A stretch of 64,000 nucleotides of DNA from Clostridium sp. BNL1100 (GTDB taxonomy: Bacteria; Bacillota; Clostridia; Acetivibrionales; DSM-1351). Shown here piece after piece: positions 48,843-59,120 of the stretch. Below the pieces are notes generated by a model that saw only the letters and a program-made list of their open reading frames with translations, was not told the origin of the DNA and did not search any database. Each line of letters starts with the position of its first letter. The first letter of the stretch is position 1. The DNA lies in assembly GCF_000244875.1 (NCBI RefSeq), contig NC_016791.1, positions 3,787,001-3,851,000 of the forward strand, read 5' to 3'. A program made the translations under genes and the position numbers.

Positions 48843-49878
48843 ACTCTCAATTCCTCCTGATAGAATAAATATTAAGGGTAACCTTTATAGCCTTGATTTT
48901 CATTGAATATCAAAACTATATAATATATCTTTAAGCAATTACTCCTAGAGCTCTTCAGAGACTGCTTTAAAGATCTTCTCAAGTATTTCCGGAAAGCCAA
49001 ACGCAAGTTCTTTTTTCTTCTATAAAATCTATAATTTCACCACTATATGGAAAGTCAATTATTACAAAACCTTTACTTAATACTTGCATCCATTGTATTT
49101 TTATCCGACCCACACCAACCTTCACGATTTCGAACTAGTTACCATAACTTTTGAGTATAAACTCCCTTTTGGGGATTTATACCCGTCATGGATACAAAAC
49201 CTATTTTAGGAATATTTTCACGTATTTTCTTCATATTAATACTATCACAAAGTAATTGGATGCTCATTTTTAAAAATCATACTATCTGACCTTATTACAT
49301 AAAATAGGCACTTTAAAACAGCATTTATCTATTATTTACATAAAATATTACATTTTCAATAAATTTCTATAAATTCTATTTTAATTTCCTTTTTAGCTAA
49401 CAATACTTTTAAGTTTAATCAATATTGCTTATATTGGTTGAGGTGCAAAACTAAAAACCCCACTTCTGCTCAATCCATAGCAAAAGTGGGGTTACCCATG
49501 TCATCCTACTTTACAATTTTCAACAAATCCGTTATCCAATACGTGCCTTGAGTGGTCAAAATAGATGTATCTGAGCACTAGCCTCTCCTTGGTTGCTGGT
49601 ATATCCAATAAATTTATGTTTCTGAATGTAATTTCTTTGACTAAAGCTACCCAACTATGTAGACTAAATACTTAATTAATTTCTAATAGTTCGCTCGCAA
49701 ATTCATCAGCATTTTTTCGATTTTAGTATCATCATATCCATAATATTCCAATAATAGTTTAATACCTCTTACCACTGTTTCATTAATATTAGTAGGAGAA
49801 ATTTAAATGTTATGATCTACCGTGGTCACCTGAATTACGGACCCGGTACCATAACAATGCTGTCGACAACAAGGTACC
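48843..49878. other. Long intergenic region with hairpins, no gene
   Basis: Contains the promoter of the esterase gene and a hairpin GTATAAACTCCC (49155-49166) / GGGGATTTATAC (49171-49182). No coding frame with a ribosome site was found. The stretch 49800-49870 looks like decayed coding DNA but cannot be assigned. Confidence 0.4.
49456..49493 (-). terminator. Possible terminator downstream of the AraC gene
   Basis: AACCCCACTT (49456-49465) and AAGTGGGGTT (49484-49493), followed by TTTTT on the minus strand. It lies about 390 bases beyond the AraC stop. Confidence 0.55.
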
Positions 49879-50682
49879 CTAATATTGAGAACTTACCATC
49901 TTTTTATCCAATAGGATTTTGGAGGGAGGATATCCTTTGATTCTTTTAAATAGCTTGCTGAAATAGAAGATATCTTCAAAGCCGCATTTATATGCTGCAT
50001 CCTTTACGGTAAACTCGCCACTAAGAAGAATATTCTCCGCATTGCTGATTTTCATCTTATTAATATATTCCTTTGCGGAACAACCTATATACTCTTTGAA
50101 AAGTGTTCCGAAATATGCGGTTGTTAGACCGGCATTTATGGCAAGTTCTTCTACTTTGATAGGCTTGTGGAGATTACTTAGGATATACCTGATGGTTTCT
50201 TGGATTCTGATGTCAATGTTTTGAACGTTAATTTTATAATAGAAGCGTTTGAAATAATTATGTAGAATCATCAAAAGCAATGCGCGAGCTTCTATTTCAA
50301 ACCCTAGACTTTTTTTCAACCACACAAGTGTCAGTTCATTGTACAAATATAATAATTCTTCCGAGGTGCCAACATGGGATACCAATGGAAAAGGAAGCTC
50401 AACATCATTCCCTTTAATGTCATATAACTGGAAATTTACAGAAAATGCTTCCATTGGGTTGTTCGCATCCGTAGTTGCGCTTCGCTGGCTGCCTTTCGGA
50501 ATACAAATGAGATCGCCCTGATTGACTTCATAATATTCACCATTCACTTTGTAAAAGGCTTTCCCTCTTGAGAAATAGGATAAATCAATAAAGTTAATTG
50601 TTGCATCTTGAATAACCCAGTTTGGAGTAGCGCGCCTATTATTAAAATAGTCTATTTGTGGATTAATTTCCTTGTAGTCCAT
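49879..50682 (-). CDS. AraC family transcription regulator
   Basis: 267 residues. The first 130 form a cupin-like sensor (YYEVNQGDLICIPKGSQRSATTDANNPM), and the last 100 carry two helix-turn-helix motifs (IKVEELAINAGLTTAYFGTLFKEYIGCSAKEYINKMK and FTVKDAAYKCGFEDIFYFSKLFKRIKGYPPS). Such regulators usually sense a sugar. It is transcribed away from the GH10/SLH xylanase gene across a 356-base gap and is a fair candidate for its activator. Confidence 0.9.
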   Translation of the reverse strand: MDYKEINPQIDYFNNRRATPNWVIQDATINFIDLSYFSRGKAFYKVNGEYYEVNQGDLICIPKGSQRSATTDANNPMEAFSVNFQLYDIKGNDVELPFPLVSHVGTSEELLYLYNELTLVWLKKSLGFEIEARALLLMILHNYFKRFYYKINVQNIDIRIQETIRYILSNLHKPIKVEELAINAGLTTAYFGTLFKEYIGCSAKEYINKMKISNAENILLSGEFTVKDAAYKCGFEDIFYFSKLFKRIKGYPPSKILLDKKMVSSQY

Positions 50683-51038
50683 AAAAATACCCCATTTTCC
50701 GAAAAAAGTACAAATGATTTAATTTACATCCATGGATTTTATTATAAGATTTTCATATTATATTATCAATAGTCAATAAAAAACATGTCGAATCTTACAT
50801 ACTATATCAAACGGGAGGTGTTTTTAATGTTCGTCAAGCCACGTACGACGTAACCCAAGGGACAAGTACGTAGTGCGAAAGTAGGTATATTTAAATAGTT
50901 AATTCGTCGAAAAATTACAAAATCTTCAGCTTATCACAACATTTCAATCTGTAAAGTATTAAAAAATCCAAAATCTGAGAATTGGGTAACTCTAAAACGA
51001 GATTTTAGAGGTTGCCTTAGAAAAGGAGCAAAACTAAG
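50683..51038. other. Divergent control region between AraC and GH10 genes
   Basis: Holds both promoters. A GC-richer patch near 50826-50885 (CACGTACGACGTAACCC) stands out from the AT-rich background and may be a regulator-binding segment. No gene is seen. Confidence 0.35.
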
Positions 51039-54000
51039 ATGAAAGATAAAAAACTCTTAATCAACGTATCCCGCCTCCTCGTAGTCATCATGCTGTTCTC
51101 ATTATTCACGGTTACTCCCGTCCCGGTCACAGCGGCTGAAGGCGAACCAACACTTGAACTGAACAACCTCATTGCACAAGCCGAAGCTTTAAAAGCCGGC
51201 AACGAGGAATTCCAGCTGCAGATTAGCCACACTGACGACGGATCCGACGTGAACAAAGCTTTCCCCTGGGTGTACGCCAACGAACTCGAAGATCTTAATA
51301 ACGCGCTTGAGTCCGCGCGCAATGAGCTTACTCCCGTCGATGAAGCTATAGCCAACCTTCAGGACGCAATAGTGAGTTTCAATGAAAAGATCAAAGCGGA
51401 CGGTTCAGATCCCTATTTCTGTCTTGATCCTGGTCCTGGTAAAGTACCTGTAAAAATTACCGAGCCCACAAATGTCTGGACCTCAAGAACCCCGCTTGAC
51501 AACCGTGTCCCTGCCGACTTTGCTGGTGGCACATTCAATATGATTCCGTATCCTTTTGCAGATTCCGAAGGCAAAGCTGATGTACTCCAGATCAATTACG
51601 CCCATAACGGAGTAAGCACGTTCGGAGGAATTAGCATTCAATCTCTGTTGTCCCCGGCTGTAAATGTCCCCGAAGGCTCAACTATTGAGTTTGATGTGTA
51701 CTATCCTAAGAGCGCGCAGGGCAAATACATGAGGTGGAGAATGAGAAATACCAGCTCTAACATCGATAGCTACCTCAGGGATTACCAGTACAACAACCTT
51801 AACCCCGACTGGGTTGGCAGCTACAACGGTGAAACCTGGTTGGTGACTCACAACAGCGTCACTGCCTCAACAGGCGATTCCTCGGACTTCGTTCTAGAAC
51901 TCCATGGTGAGACCGGCCGTCCCGCAGAAACCGGGATGCTCCTTGTCGCAAACATCAAAATAACCGCACCCGATCCCCAAGGCGTTGCGCTCCCCAACGT
52001 AGTCAACAATGAAAATCAAAGTGTCGTAGCACCTTTAAAGAGTGTTTACAACAGTGAAAATGGCATGTTTATGGTCGGTGCCATCGGAACCGGAGCAGTA
52101 ACCGAAACTAGAGCCAATCACTATGAAATCTTTGTCGACGGCAACAATCTCAAGGCCGATGGAACACATCCTCGTGGCCCGAGCTGGCTGAAAAGCGTTA
52201 CTGGTGATGCCCTGAATGGCGCAACCACCACCCCTGGCGTAAGTGAATACAGTTTCCCGACCAACTCTTATCAAGCGATAAGAGATTCCGGAACTCCCGG
52301 AGAGTACAAGTCTCACGGCCATGTTTTGGCATGGTACAACCAAGCCCCTTCATGGATGACACAGATTATTCCTGCGAACCTTCCAGTCGGATATAACGGC
52401 ACAACCGATTTCTACGGCTTGGGCAACGGCGTTACAACCACGGTTAAGGTAGACAAAGAAATGGCCAGAAGAGTTCAGTTTAACCACACAATGTATGTGA
52501 TGCGTCACTTCCTAAGCACAGATACGAAGTATGGCTCAAGCGTATCCCGCGGAGTAATCCCCTTCAATTCATGGGACGTACTCAACGAAGAGGTTCACGA
52601 GAGCCGCCACAGCGAAAACATTCCCCAGAATGTGAATAGTTGGAGAACGAGTCTCAAACACACCAACTGGCTTGCTGCAATGTCAGATGATTTAATTGGT
52701 GGCGACATCAAAGATCATTACATTTACTTGCTTTTCAAATACGCGCACATCGCGGCCCCCAACGCCAAGATGGCGGCAGCTTACAAAGCCAACTATGCTG
52801 ACCTTCCCGAGTACATGAAGCTCGATGAGCACGACACCAATGGAAGCATTGACGCCTATATCGTTGACAATCCTCCTAAACTGACCTACAACGATTACGG
52901 CCTTGCTACCCGCAGCAAAGCGAGGACTGTATACAACATGGTTCTCGAACTGAACACCGCATGGCTCTCCGATCCGCTGTATGACGGAAGGCCCCTTATC
53001 GAAGACATCGGTATCCAGGGACATGATTCGATCGGAAATACCCTTGCAAGCGATAACCAATATGCCATGGCCCTCTATGCCTCTCTCGTTGACCGAGGCC
53101 TTCTTTCCGGTATTTCCTACTCGGAACTAGACCTTAAGGTGCCGACCAACACCCCCGGCGGCGGTGCGACTGCTCCTGCAGTGCTCAATGTCAGACAGTC
53201 TGACGCCCTTGGTTATGAGTATGCGCTGATGTATAAAATGTTCACCAAGTTCGCCCCGTACATCGATCACATCATCAGCTGGGGCGTATCCGGTTCAGGA
53301 TGGCAGGGAAGCTATGTGCTGTTTGACAGTCAGAGCAATGCCAATGCTGGTTACTACGGCGCCATTAATCCGGACAGATTCATTCTTGGACATTCATACC
53401 TGCATGATTTCTTTAATAGCGAATACGAGAAACTTCAGGACGGCTATAAAATTGACCTCGGCGACCTTGGAATGTATACACCAAAATCGTCCAATGCGAA
53501 TCTCAGCGATCTGACCCTTAGTGTGGGAACACTCCAGCCGACATTCACCTCAGCAACCACTCAATGCAGTACTTCCCTGCAGGATGCGACCGGCATTAAG
53601 GTGACTGCGACAACGGCTGATAGCAAGGCATCAATTAAAGTGAATGGCACGGTTGTTACCAGCGGTACAGCTTCCGGAACAATATCGCTGACACCTGGTA
53701 TAGTGACGAATATAAAGGTACAGGTAACAGCTGAAAACGGTAGGGTAAAGATTTACACTATAAAAGTAACAAATAGCAAAACTCCGTCTTCTCCCAGCAC
53801 CGGAACATCATCTTCTACACCTGTAGTGCCAGTTGTTCAGGATCAAAAAGTAACCATGCAAACGACTGTGAAGAATGGAATCGCATTCGTTCCGACACTG
53901 GATCTGGAAAAAGCAAAGGAATTTCTGGCAAAAGATGTTACCATAGATATACCTGTGGTTCAAGGAGTGAATTCTTACTCGGTAGGCTTACCTGCTGCTG

Positions 54001-54977
54001 CACTGACAAGTGGAACAAAGGATGACAAGCTCACTCTTTCCACTGAATTGGGTAAGGTTGTAATCTCCGGTAACATGTTGACCGGCACAGCTGAAAGCGG
54101 CGGCAAGGAAGTAGCACTGGAAATTGGCAAAAGTGACAAGTCCAAGCTCCCGTTGGAAGTGAAGGCAGCTCTCGGCGATAGGCCAATCATACAGCTTACC
54201 CTTACGGTAGACGGAAAAGAAACAGTCTGGAGCAATCCCAGCGCACCTGTAACCGTATCCGTGCCTTACAAGCCAACTGCGGACGAATTGAAGAATCCCG
54301 AAATGATTGTTGTTTGGTACATTGACGGAAGCGGAAATATTATTACAATACCAAGCGGACGCTATGTCCCCAATAACGGTATGGTAATCTTCACAACAAC
54401 TCATTTCAGCGACGACTATGCGATATCTTACGTATCCAAGACATTCACAGATCTTGGAAGGGCAGCATGGGCCAAGAAAGCGGTCGAAGTACTTGCATCA
54501 AAGGATATTCTCAAGACAGAGGGTAATGTATTCAATCCGACAACCGATATCACAAGGGCAGATTTCCTTTACTCACTTGTTAGGACACTTGGATTAACTA
54601 CAAAGACAAGTGGCAATTTCAGCGATGTACAGGAGGATGCTTACTATTATAATGAAATTGCAATTGCTAAAGCTCTTGGTATTACGAGTGGCATAGGCAA
54701 CGACAAATTCGGCAGCGATAACAGAATCACAAGGCAGGACATGATGGTGTTGACAGAAAGAGCCTTGAAACTTGTGAAAAGTCTGAACAAGCAAGGTAGG
54801 GCTGCGGATCTGGATAAATTCTACGACAAGTCCAAAGTTGCTTCTTATGCAGTGAACAGCGTAGCTACCATGGTTAAGGAAGGGTTGATTGTAGGTAGCA
54901 ATAATAAAGTCAATCCGACTGGGAATGCAACCAAAGCAGAAGCCGCAGTATTCCTCTATAAACTGTATAATAAGTAA
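51039..54977 (+). CDS. Cell-surface GH10 endo-xylanase with SLH anchors
   Basis: 1312 residues. Signal peptide to about 32, then a helical segment and a beta-sandwich carbohydrate-binding-like domain (about 130-310). The GH10 barrel spans about 330-810: acid/base E517 in WDVLNEE, nucleophile E696 in YSELDLK, and GHVLAWYNQAPSW, where Tyr replaces the usual His. A cadherin-like beta-sandwich (about 825-915) and a Thr/Ser/Pro linker follow, then an unknown domain and three SLH domains (about 1130-1312: FTDLGRAAWAKKAVEVL, FSDVQEDAYYYNEIAIAK, YDKSKVASYAVNSVATM). The first two-thirds is clearly GC-richer than the last third and the neighbours. It cuts xylan at the cell surface. AAGGAG precedes the ATG. 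Confidence 0.9.
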   Translation: MKDKKLLINVSRLLVVIMLFSLFTVTPVPVTAAEGEPTLELNNLIAQAEALKAGNEEFQLQISHTDDGSDVNKAFPWVYANELEDLNNALESARNELTPVDEAIANLQDAIVSFNEKIKADGSDPYFCLDPGPGKVPVKITEPTNVWTSRTPLDNRVPADFAGGTFNMIPYPFADSEGKADVLQINYAHNGVSTFGGISIQSLLSPAVNVPEGSTIEFDVYYPKSAQGKYMRWRMRNTSSNIDSYLRDYQYNNLNPDWVGSYNGETWLVTHNSVTASTGDSSDFVLELHGETGRPAETGMLLVANIKITAPDPQGVALPNVVNNENQSVVAPLKSVYNSENGMFMVGAIGTGAVTETRANHYEIFVDGNNLKADGTHPRGPSWLKSVTGDALNGATTTPGVSEYSFPTNSYQAIRDSGTPGEYKSHGHVLAWYNQAPSWMTQIIPANLPVGYNGTTDFYGLGNGVTTTVKVDKEMARRVQFNHTMYVMRHFLSTDTKYGSSVSRGVIPFNSWDVLNEEVHESRHSENIPQNVNSWRTSLKHTNWLAAMSDDLIGGDIKDHYIYLLFKYAHIAAPNAKMAAAYKANYADLPEYMKLDEHDTNGSIDAYIVDNPPKLTYNDYGLATRSKARTVYNMVLELNTAWLSDPLYDGRPLIEDIGIQGHDSIGNTLASDNQYAMALYASLVDRGLLSGISYSELDLKVPTNTPGGGATAPAVLNVRQSDALGYEYALMYKMFTKFAPYIDHIISWGVSGSGWQGSYVLFDSQSNANAGYYGAINPDRFILGHSYLHDFFNSEYEKLQDGYKIDLGDLGMYTPKSSNANLSDLTLSVGTLQPTFTSATTQCSTSLQDATGIKVTATTADSKASIKVNGTVVTSGTASGTISLTPGIVTNIKVQVTAENGRVKIYTIKVTNSKTPSSPSTGTSSSTPVVPVVQDQKVTMQTTVKNGIAFVPTLDLEKAKEFLAKDVTIDIPVVQGVNSYSVGLPAAALTSGTKDDKLTLSTELGKVVISGNMLTGTAESGGKEVALEIGKSDKSKLPLEVKAALGDRPIIQLTLTVDGKETVWSNPSAPVTVSVPYKPTADELKNPEMIVVWYIDGSGNIITIPSGRYVPNNGMVIFTTTHFSDDYAISYVSKTFTDLGRAAWAKKAVEVLASKDILKTEGNVFNPTTDITRADFLYSLVRTLGLTTKTSGNFSDVQEDAYYYNEIAIAKALGITSGIGNDKFGSDNRITRQDMMVLTERALKLVKSLNKQGRAADLDKFYDKSKVASYAVNSVATMVKEGLIVGSNNKVNPTGNATKAEAAVFLYKLYNK

Positions 54978-55000
54978 GAAATTCTCATAATGATTATGGA

Positions 55001-55029
55001 AAGCCGTGCTAACATTGTTGGCACGGTTT
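55001..55029 (+). terminator. Hairpin after the GH10 gene
   Basis: AAGCCGTGC (55001-55009) and GCACGGTTT (55021-55029) pair with one wobble, 23 bases beyond the stop. The T run is short. Confidence 0.55.
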
Positions 55030-55561
55030 CTGCTATGTGTGCCAAAAAATTATTCGATTTCACTAATGTTAATGACATTGATAAAATGTAAGAAAATAGG
55101 GGTTAAATTTTGTATGTATATGGCGGTAACAAAATAACTTATAGAGTGTATCAAGGATGAAAGGAAACTACCAGATGGAAATACGAAATGATCACAAGAT
55201 GAGCAGATCAGGAAAACAATATATACAACAAATATAATAAAGAGTTAAACTGTCAGTTCAGGGATGTTACAAAAACAAAGTCTGTATTCCCATAACATTG
55301 CTCACTAGAGAAAATGTCTATCTGGAATCAAAGATACCCGAACTGGGATCAGGTATGAGCCAATAAATGATTATGTACGACGGAAGGCTAGACATCTAAG
55401 TATAGATAAGCCCCCACCGCCCTAAAGGGCTCGTCTTCATTGCCAGACCGATATAAAACTTAGTTTTAAAACTCTGCTTCACAACCAACTCATAATTTAT
55501 AAAACCGTCAAACAGAAGACACTCTCCTCCCGATTGACGGTTCATCTAAAAATTAAAAAAT
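55030..55561. other. Degraded spacer with small inverted repeat
   Basis: No intact gene. An inverted repeat AACCGTCAA (55503-55511) / TTGACGGTT (55533-55541) is visible. The stretch 55250-55440 looks like decayed coding or mobile-element DNA. Confidence 0.35.
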
Positions 55562-55718
55562 AACCTATACTCATCAAAAATTGATTCGCGCATACCCGCC
55601 GTAAATCAAGTACCCGACAATAGTAAATCCTTGAGCCATTTCGGCAAGCAGCTCACTTTTTTATACTCCTGAATTTTATTTATCACTTCTGCTGCATCCT
55701 CTTCCCGCATGAATCTAT
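55562..55718 (-). repeat. Truncated copy of the HTH/zinc-protein 3' end
   Basis: Almost identical to 62688-62886, which covers the last codons of the HTH/zinc gene at 62774 and the DNA after it. This copy lacks about 40 bases between two CATACCC repeats and ends abruptly on both sides. It is a solo fragment left by an element duplication. Confidence 0.85.
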
Positions 55719-55961
55719 TTTATTAGAACAGACTATAGCAATAAAAACTAATAAAAAGCAAATCATATCTATCATAAAAACAACTTCTTCACAATTCAAT
55801 CTCTAATCTATTTTATCTATTTATTTAATTTTATAATGCAAACATTACCTATTTATAAATATTGTGTTAAATGCAATTAGCATATCCTATATTTATCAAC
55901 TTGGAAATTAAATGCGAGTACTTTTTGCGTTTTAATATGTATAAATTTACAAACATATTAA

Positions 55962-56231
55962 TCATTCTATAATTTCATCCTTAATAATTTGTAAAATATT
56001 ATTGAATGTGTTAAACTTTCCTTTTATTATATAACTCTCAGGAATTGTTATTTTAAATTCTTCTTCGATATCTACAAATACGTAAAGCAAGTCTCTAGGA
56101 GCAAGTTTAATATTTGAACCCAGTAAATAATCATTCTTAGCCTCAATGTCCATTTCTATAAAATCAAGCTTAAATCTTTTTAAAAATATATTTTCAAGTT
56201 CTTTCTCAATATTTCTTTTACATGTTATCAC
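55962..56231 (-). CDS. Peptide-maturation acyl-carrier-related protein (RiPP system C)
   Basis: 89 residues with the size and hydrophobic pattern of an acyl carrier protein, including DLLYVFVDIEEEFKITIPESYI, which mirrors helix 2 of ACP (ELVMALEEEF-IEIP). The serine that would carry phosphopantetheine is not seen at the usual place; that turn reads KLAPRD. It fits the acyl-carrier-related component that accompanies clostridial CLI_3235-type peptide systems (TIGR04069 by memory). Last gene of the four-gene operon, 51 bases after its neighbour. Its role is unknown; it may be a binding scaffold rather than a carrier. Confidence 0.75.
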   Translation of the reverse strand: MITCKRNIEKELENIFLKRFKLDFIEMDIEAKNDYLLGSNIKLAPRDLLYVFVDIEEEFKITIPESYIIKGKFNTFNNILQIIKDEIIE

Positions 56232-56282
56232 ACTAATCCCCCCTTTAAAACTTGCATTTTCTGACTGCTGGATACAATATGT

Positions 56283-57413
56283 CTATATAGCAGGTACAAC
56301 ATCCGCATTTCCCGTCAGTTTTTTTATTACATTGTCTGTAAGAGCTTTTGCATCCTCTTGATTTAGTATATTTGTAACAGATATATTATTTTTTTTGAAG
56401 TTTTGCTTTTTTACATCAACTAATTCAGAATCTACAGTAAGATACTGCATAGACTTTAAAAATTGTGAACCTTTAAAGTCAAAACTATTGTTAGATAAAT
56501 TAAAAAAGTCTGCCTCAAAGCCAAGTTTATAACGAATAGATAAAGATATCTTCTCAAAATAAATTGGTAGGTAGTCTCCGTATAGAGTACTAAATATAGC
56601 AATATCAGGGAATATAGCTTGAGAAATCTCAAATGCAAATATACCAAAGTTATTATTAAATTCTTTATTAAACGGCATTAACCCTCCTGGAATACCTATA
56701 ACTATTATATCTGGCTGTTCTTCAATCTCAATCTTTTTTATATAATTATTAAATAAAATAATTTTTTTCGTTTCCGGTAAACATGTACTATACATAAAAT
56801 CAGGAAAAGAATGTATCCCTAGCATCTCGCAATAGTGCCTTGACCCAACCTGTGAAACTTTATAACCTGCCTCTATAAGATTTTCTCGAAGAGATAGTTG
56901 TATTTCAAATTTGTGGGTTCTCTCAGCTACCCCCAAAACAAAAACTACAGGTACAGTAATTTCCAAAAGACTATCTAAGTTGCACGTATCTGAACCCTTA
57001 TTTAATCCCTTAGAAGGACTAAAGTATTTAAAATACTTACCTTTACTCATACACTTTTCATTTATCTCTTTAAAAAGTTCATCTTCAAGATTTAATGTAC
57101 AAATGATATTTTTACCCTTATCTGCTGCTACTTGTATTTTAGAATAAACTAATTTTTTAATGTCTAATTTGTTATATGACTCCATAAAAAGCACAGTATC
57201 TACTGAGTCAATCAATTCATTAAAACTACTATTCACATTTATACCAATATCTTCTCCACCATCTACACTTCCTGCATCCTTAGAGCTAAATCCCCACCCA
57301 TTAGGAGATACAATCCCTGTAAGTTCGTAATTGCCCATTAAATTAGTATGTCTGACAATAGGGCTAGATTGAATATCAAATGGATAAATCAATAGTTTCT
57401 CTTTACTGTTCAT
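56283..57413 (-). CDS. Peptide maturation system protein (TIGR04066-like), RiPP system C
   Basis: 376 residues, cytoplasmic, opening LLIYPFDIQSSPIVRHTNLMGNYELTGIVSPNGWGF and with VVFVLGVAERTHKFEIQLSLRENLIEAGYKVSQVGSR in the middle. I recognise this as the large accessory protein of clostridial Cys-rich peptide systems (TIGR04066 by memory); the GVAERTHKFEIQ segment suggests a nucleotide-binding, mobilisation-like fold. Its biochemical function is not established. It lies 34 bases after the radical SAM gene and before the acyl-carrier-like gene. Confidence 0.78.
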   Translation of the reverse strand: MNSKEKLLIYPFDIQSSPIVRHTNLMGNYELTGIVSPNGWGFSSKDAGSVDGGEDIGINVNSSFNELIDSVDTVLFMESYNKLDIKKLVYSKIQVAADKGKNIICTLNLEDELFKEINEKCMSKGKYFKYFSPSKGLNKGSDTCNLDSLLEITVPVVFVLGVAERTHKFEIQLSLRENLIEAGYKVSQVGSRHYCEMLGIHSFPDFMYSTCLPETKKIILFNNYIKKIEIEEQPDIIVIGIPGGLMPFNKEFNNNFGIFAFEISQAIFPDIAIFSTLYGDYLPIYFEKISLSIRYKLGFEADFFNLSNNSFDFKGSQFLKSMQYLTVDSELVDVKKQNFKKNNISVTNILNQEDAKALTDNVIKKLTGNADVVPAI

Positions 57414-57447
57414 ATGTTTTCCCCCAAAAGTAAATTCATTAAATGTA

Positions 57448-58899
57448 CTAAATGGATACCATGTCTAAAACCGGGATAGTGTTCTTATCAAAGTCATGTC
57501 CTAGTTCCCTTAATACACAATAATCCTTCAATTCGCTTTCCAGAACTCTTTTTACTCTTGTACAACCAGACAGTTTCTTTTCTTTAGAGAGCTCAGTTAT
57601 GTTATCTGCTGAAGCAGCACATAACTGACAAAGTCTAAAAGCCCAACAATTCTTGCAGTTTTCTTTACTTAATTGTCCAATATTCATAATATTCCTAACT
57701 TTATCTATATCAAAGCCATAATCAACATGCCCAATCTTCATTACGTCGGAAGTTTCGCTACACCTTTCGCAAGGAAACATATTTCCGTCAACATCAATGA
57801 ACAATCTATTTGCTCCTGCAATACATGGTCCCCCCGGATGTGCCTTATCAGGCAAATTTTTCATTATATTCCACTCTTGTTGCATTTTAACCTTTAAAAT
57901 ACTGTACTCAATTGATATAATCTTAGAGACATTTTGTTCATTGAGCCTTTTGATTTTTGAAAGATACATTTTAAAGGTCTCATATTGGCGCTTTACAATA
58001 AAATCCTCTTCAACCTTATAAGAATCTTTTATATAATTGTCACTTATATATGTTGAATTCATAATTGAGTCGTTAAGAATATCAGAATTAAAAAAGAAGT
58101 CGTTAATACATCCAAAATCATTTTCAGTATCCATAACAATATTAATAAATATTTTTTTCATGTAATCAGGATATTTTAACTTTATTATTTCTATATTTTT
58201 CATGATAACATCAAAGGTACCCTTTCCATTAGCTGAGAATCTCCTGTTTTTATCATGTGCTTCTTTATTACCATCAAGGCTTATAGTAAGATTCAAGTTA
58301 TGATTTACAAAATAATCAACAATTTCTTCTGTGAGAAGTGTTCCATTTGTAGTCATATTAAAGGTGATATTTTTGCCTTCTGCCATTTCTTCTGCATATT
58401 CTATACACTTTTTAATTAGATCAAATTCAAGTAAAGGTTCCCCTCCATAAAATCCCAAACTTATATGTTGTGTATCAGTTGAATGATTTATCAAAAAATC
58501 AATAGCTTTTTTAGCAGTTTCAAAAGTCATCGTTTTATTTTCATGGGTACGATTAAAGTATTTACCTGAATAAGCACAATAAGAACACCTTAGATTACAA
58601 TTTCTTGTTATCTGTAACGTAGCCATCTCAAGTTTTCTGTTGAGATAATATTTTAATGTATCATTTGCAGGATGTGCTATCTCGGATACTCGTTTATTTA
58701 ATAAAAAACCATTATTCTTTAAGTAAATAATATCTGCATCCTGCTCAATATTAGCAATATCCTGTTTATCCTTTAATACTCCCCAAAGCTTTTCATAAAT
58801 GCGACCACTAATTTTCAAAATATAGTTGGTATTGACATCAAATAGATAATATCCTCCTGGTGTCTGAAATAGATGAATAAAAGGTTTATCTGAATTCAT
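57448..58899 (-). CDS. Cys-rich peptide radical SAM maturase (CcpM-like), RiPP system C
   Basis: 483 residues. A leader-binding-like N-terminal domain (1-90) precedes the radical SAM motif CNLRCSYC (C101, C105, C108), GFYGGEPLLEFD, MTTNGTLLTEE and SLDGNKEAHDKNRRFS. The SPASM region has CIAGANRLFIDVDGNMFPCERC, CKNCWAFRLCQLCAA and a last Cys in LSGCTR. It resembles maturases of CLI_3235/Clo7bot Cys-rich peptides, expected to place thioether bridges on the precursor at 59121-59288. AGGAGGA precedes the start. Confidence 0.85.
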   Translation of the reverse strand: MNSDKPFIHLFQTPGGYYLFDVNTNYILKISGRIYEKLWGVLKDKQDIANIEQDADIIYLKNNGFLLNKRVSEIAHPANDTLKYYLNRKLEMATLQITRNCNLRCSYCAYSGKYFNRTHENKTMTFETAKKAIDFLINHSTDTQHISLGFYGGEPLLEFDLIKKCIEYAEEMAEGKNITFNMTTNGTLLTEEIVDYFVNHNLNLTISLDGNKEAHDKNRRFSANGKGTFDVIMKNIEIIKLKYPDYMKKIFINIVMDTENDFGCINDFFFNSDILNDSIMNSTYISDNYIKDSYKVEEDFIVKRQYETFKMYLSKIKRLNEQNVSKIISIEYSILKVKMQQEWNIMKNLPDKAHPGGPCIAGANRLFIDVDGNMFPCERCSETSDVMKIGHVDYGFDIDKVRNIMNIGQLSKENCKNCWAFRLCQLCAASADNITELSKEKKLSGCTRVKRVLESELKDYCVLRELGHDFDKNTIPVLDMVSI

Positions 58900-58961
58900 A
58901 GTTCCTCCTTTAAATCCATTTGCTTTGAGATATATTCATCTATAAAAAGGTACTTGTTATA

Positions 58962-59009
58962 ATAAATATCATCCGTTGATAAACAATTCTTACAACGGAT
59001 GATATTTAT
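58962..59009 (-). repeat. Perfect 17-base inverted repeat between precursor C and its maturase
   Basis: Arms ATAAATATCATCCGTTG (58962-58978) and CAACGGATGATATTTAT (58993-59009) with a 14-base loop. There is no T run, so it probably protects or separates the precursor message rather than fully ending transcription. Confidence 0.8.
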
Positions 59010-59120
59010 AGTCAGTACTTTCAGAAGATGTACTCTCTCCTACTCAACGTAAAATTACTATTGATAGGTATAAGCAAAATCTTTTACAATGTGGTCTTTC
59101 AGTAAAATACATAAATTCAA

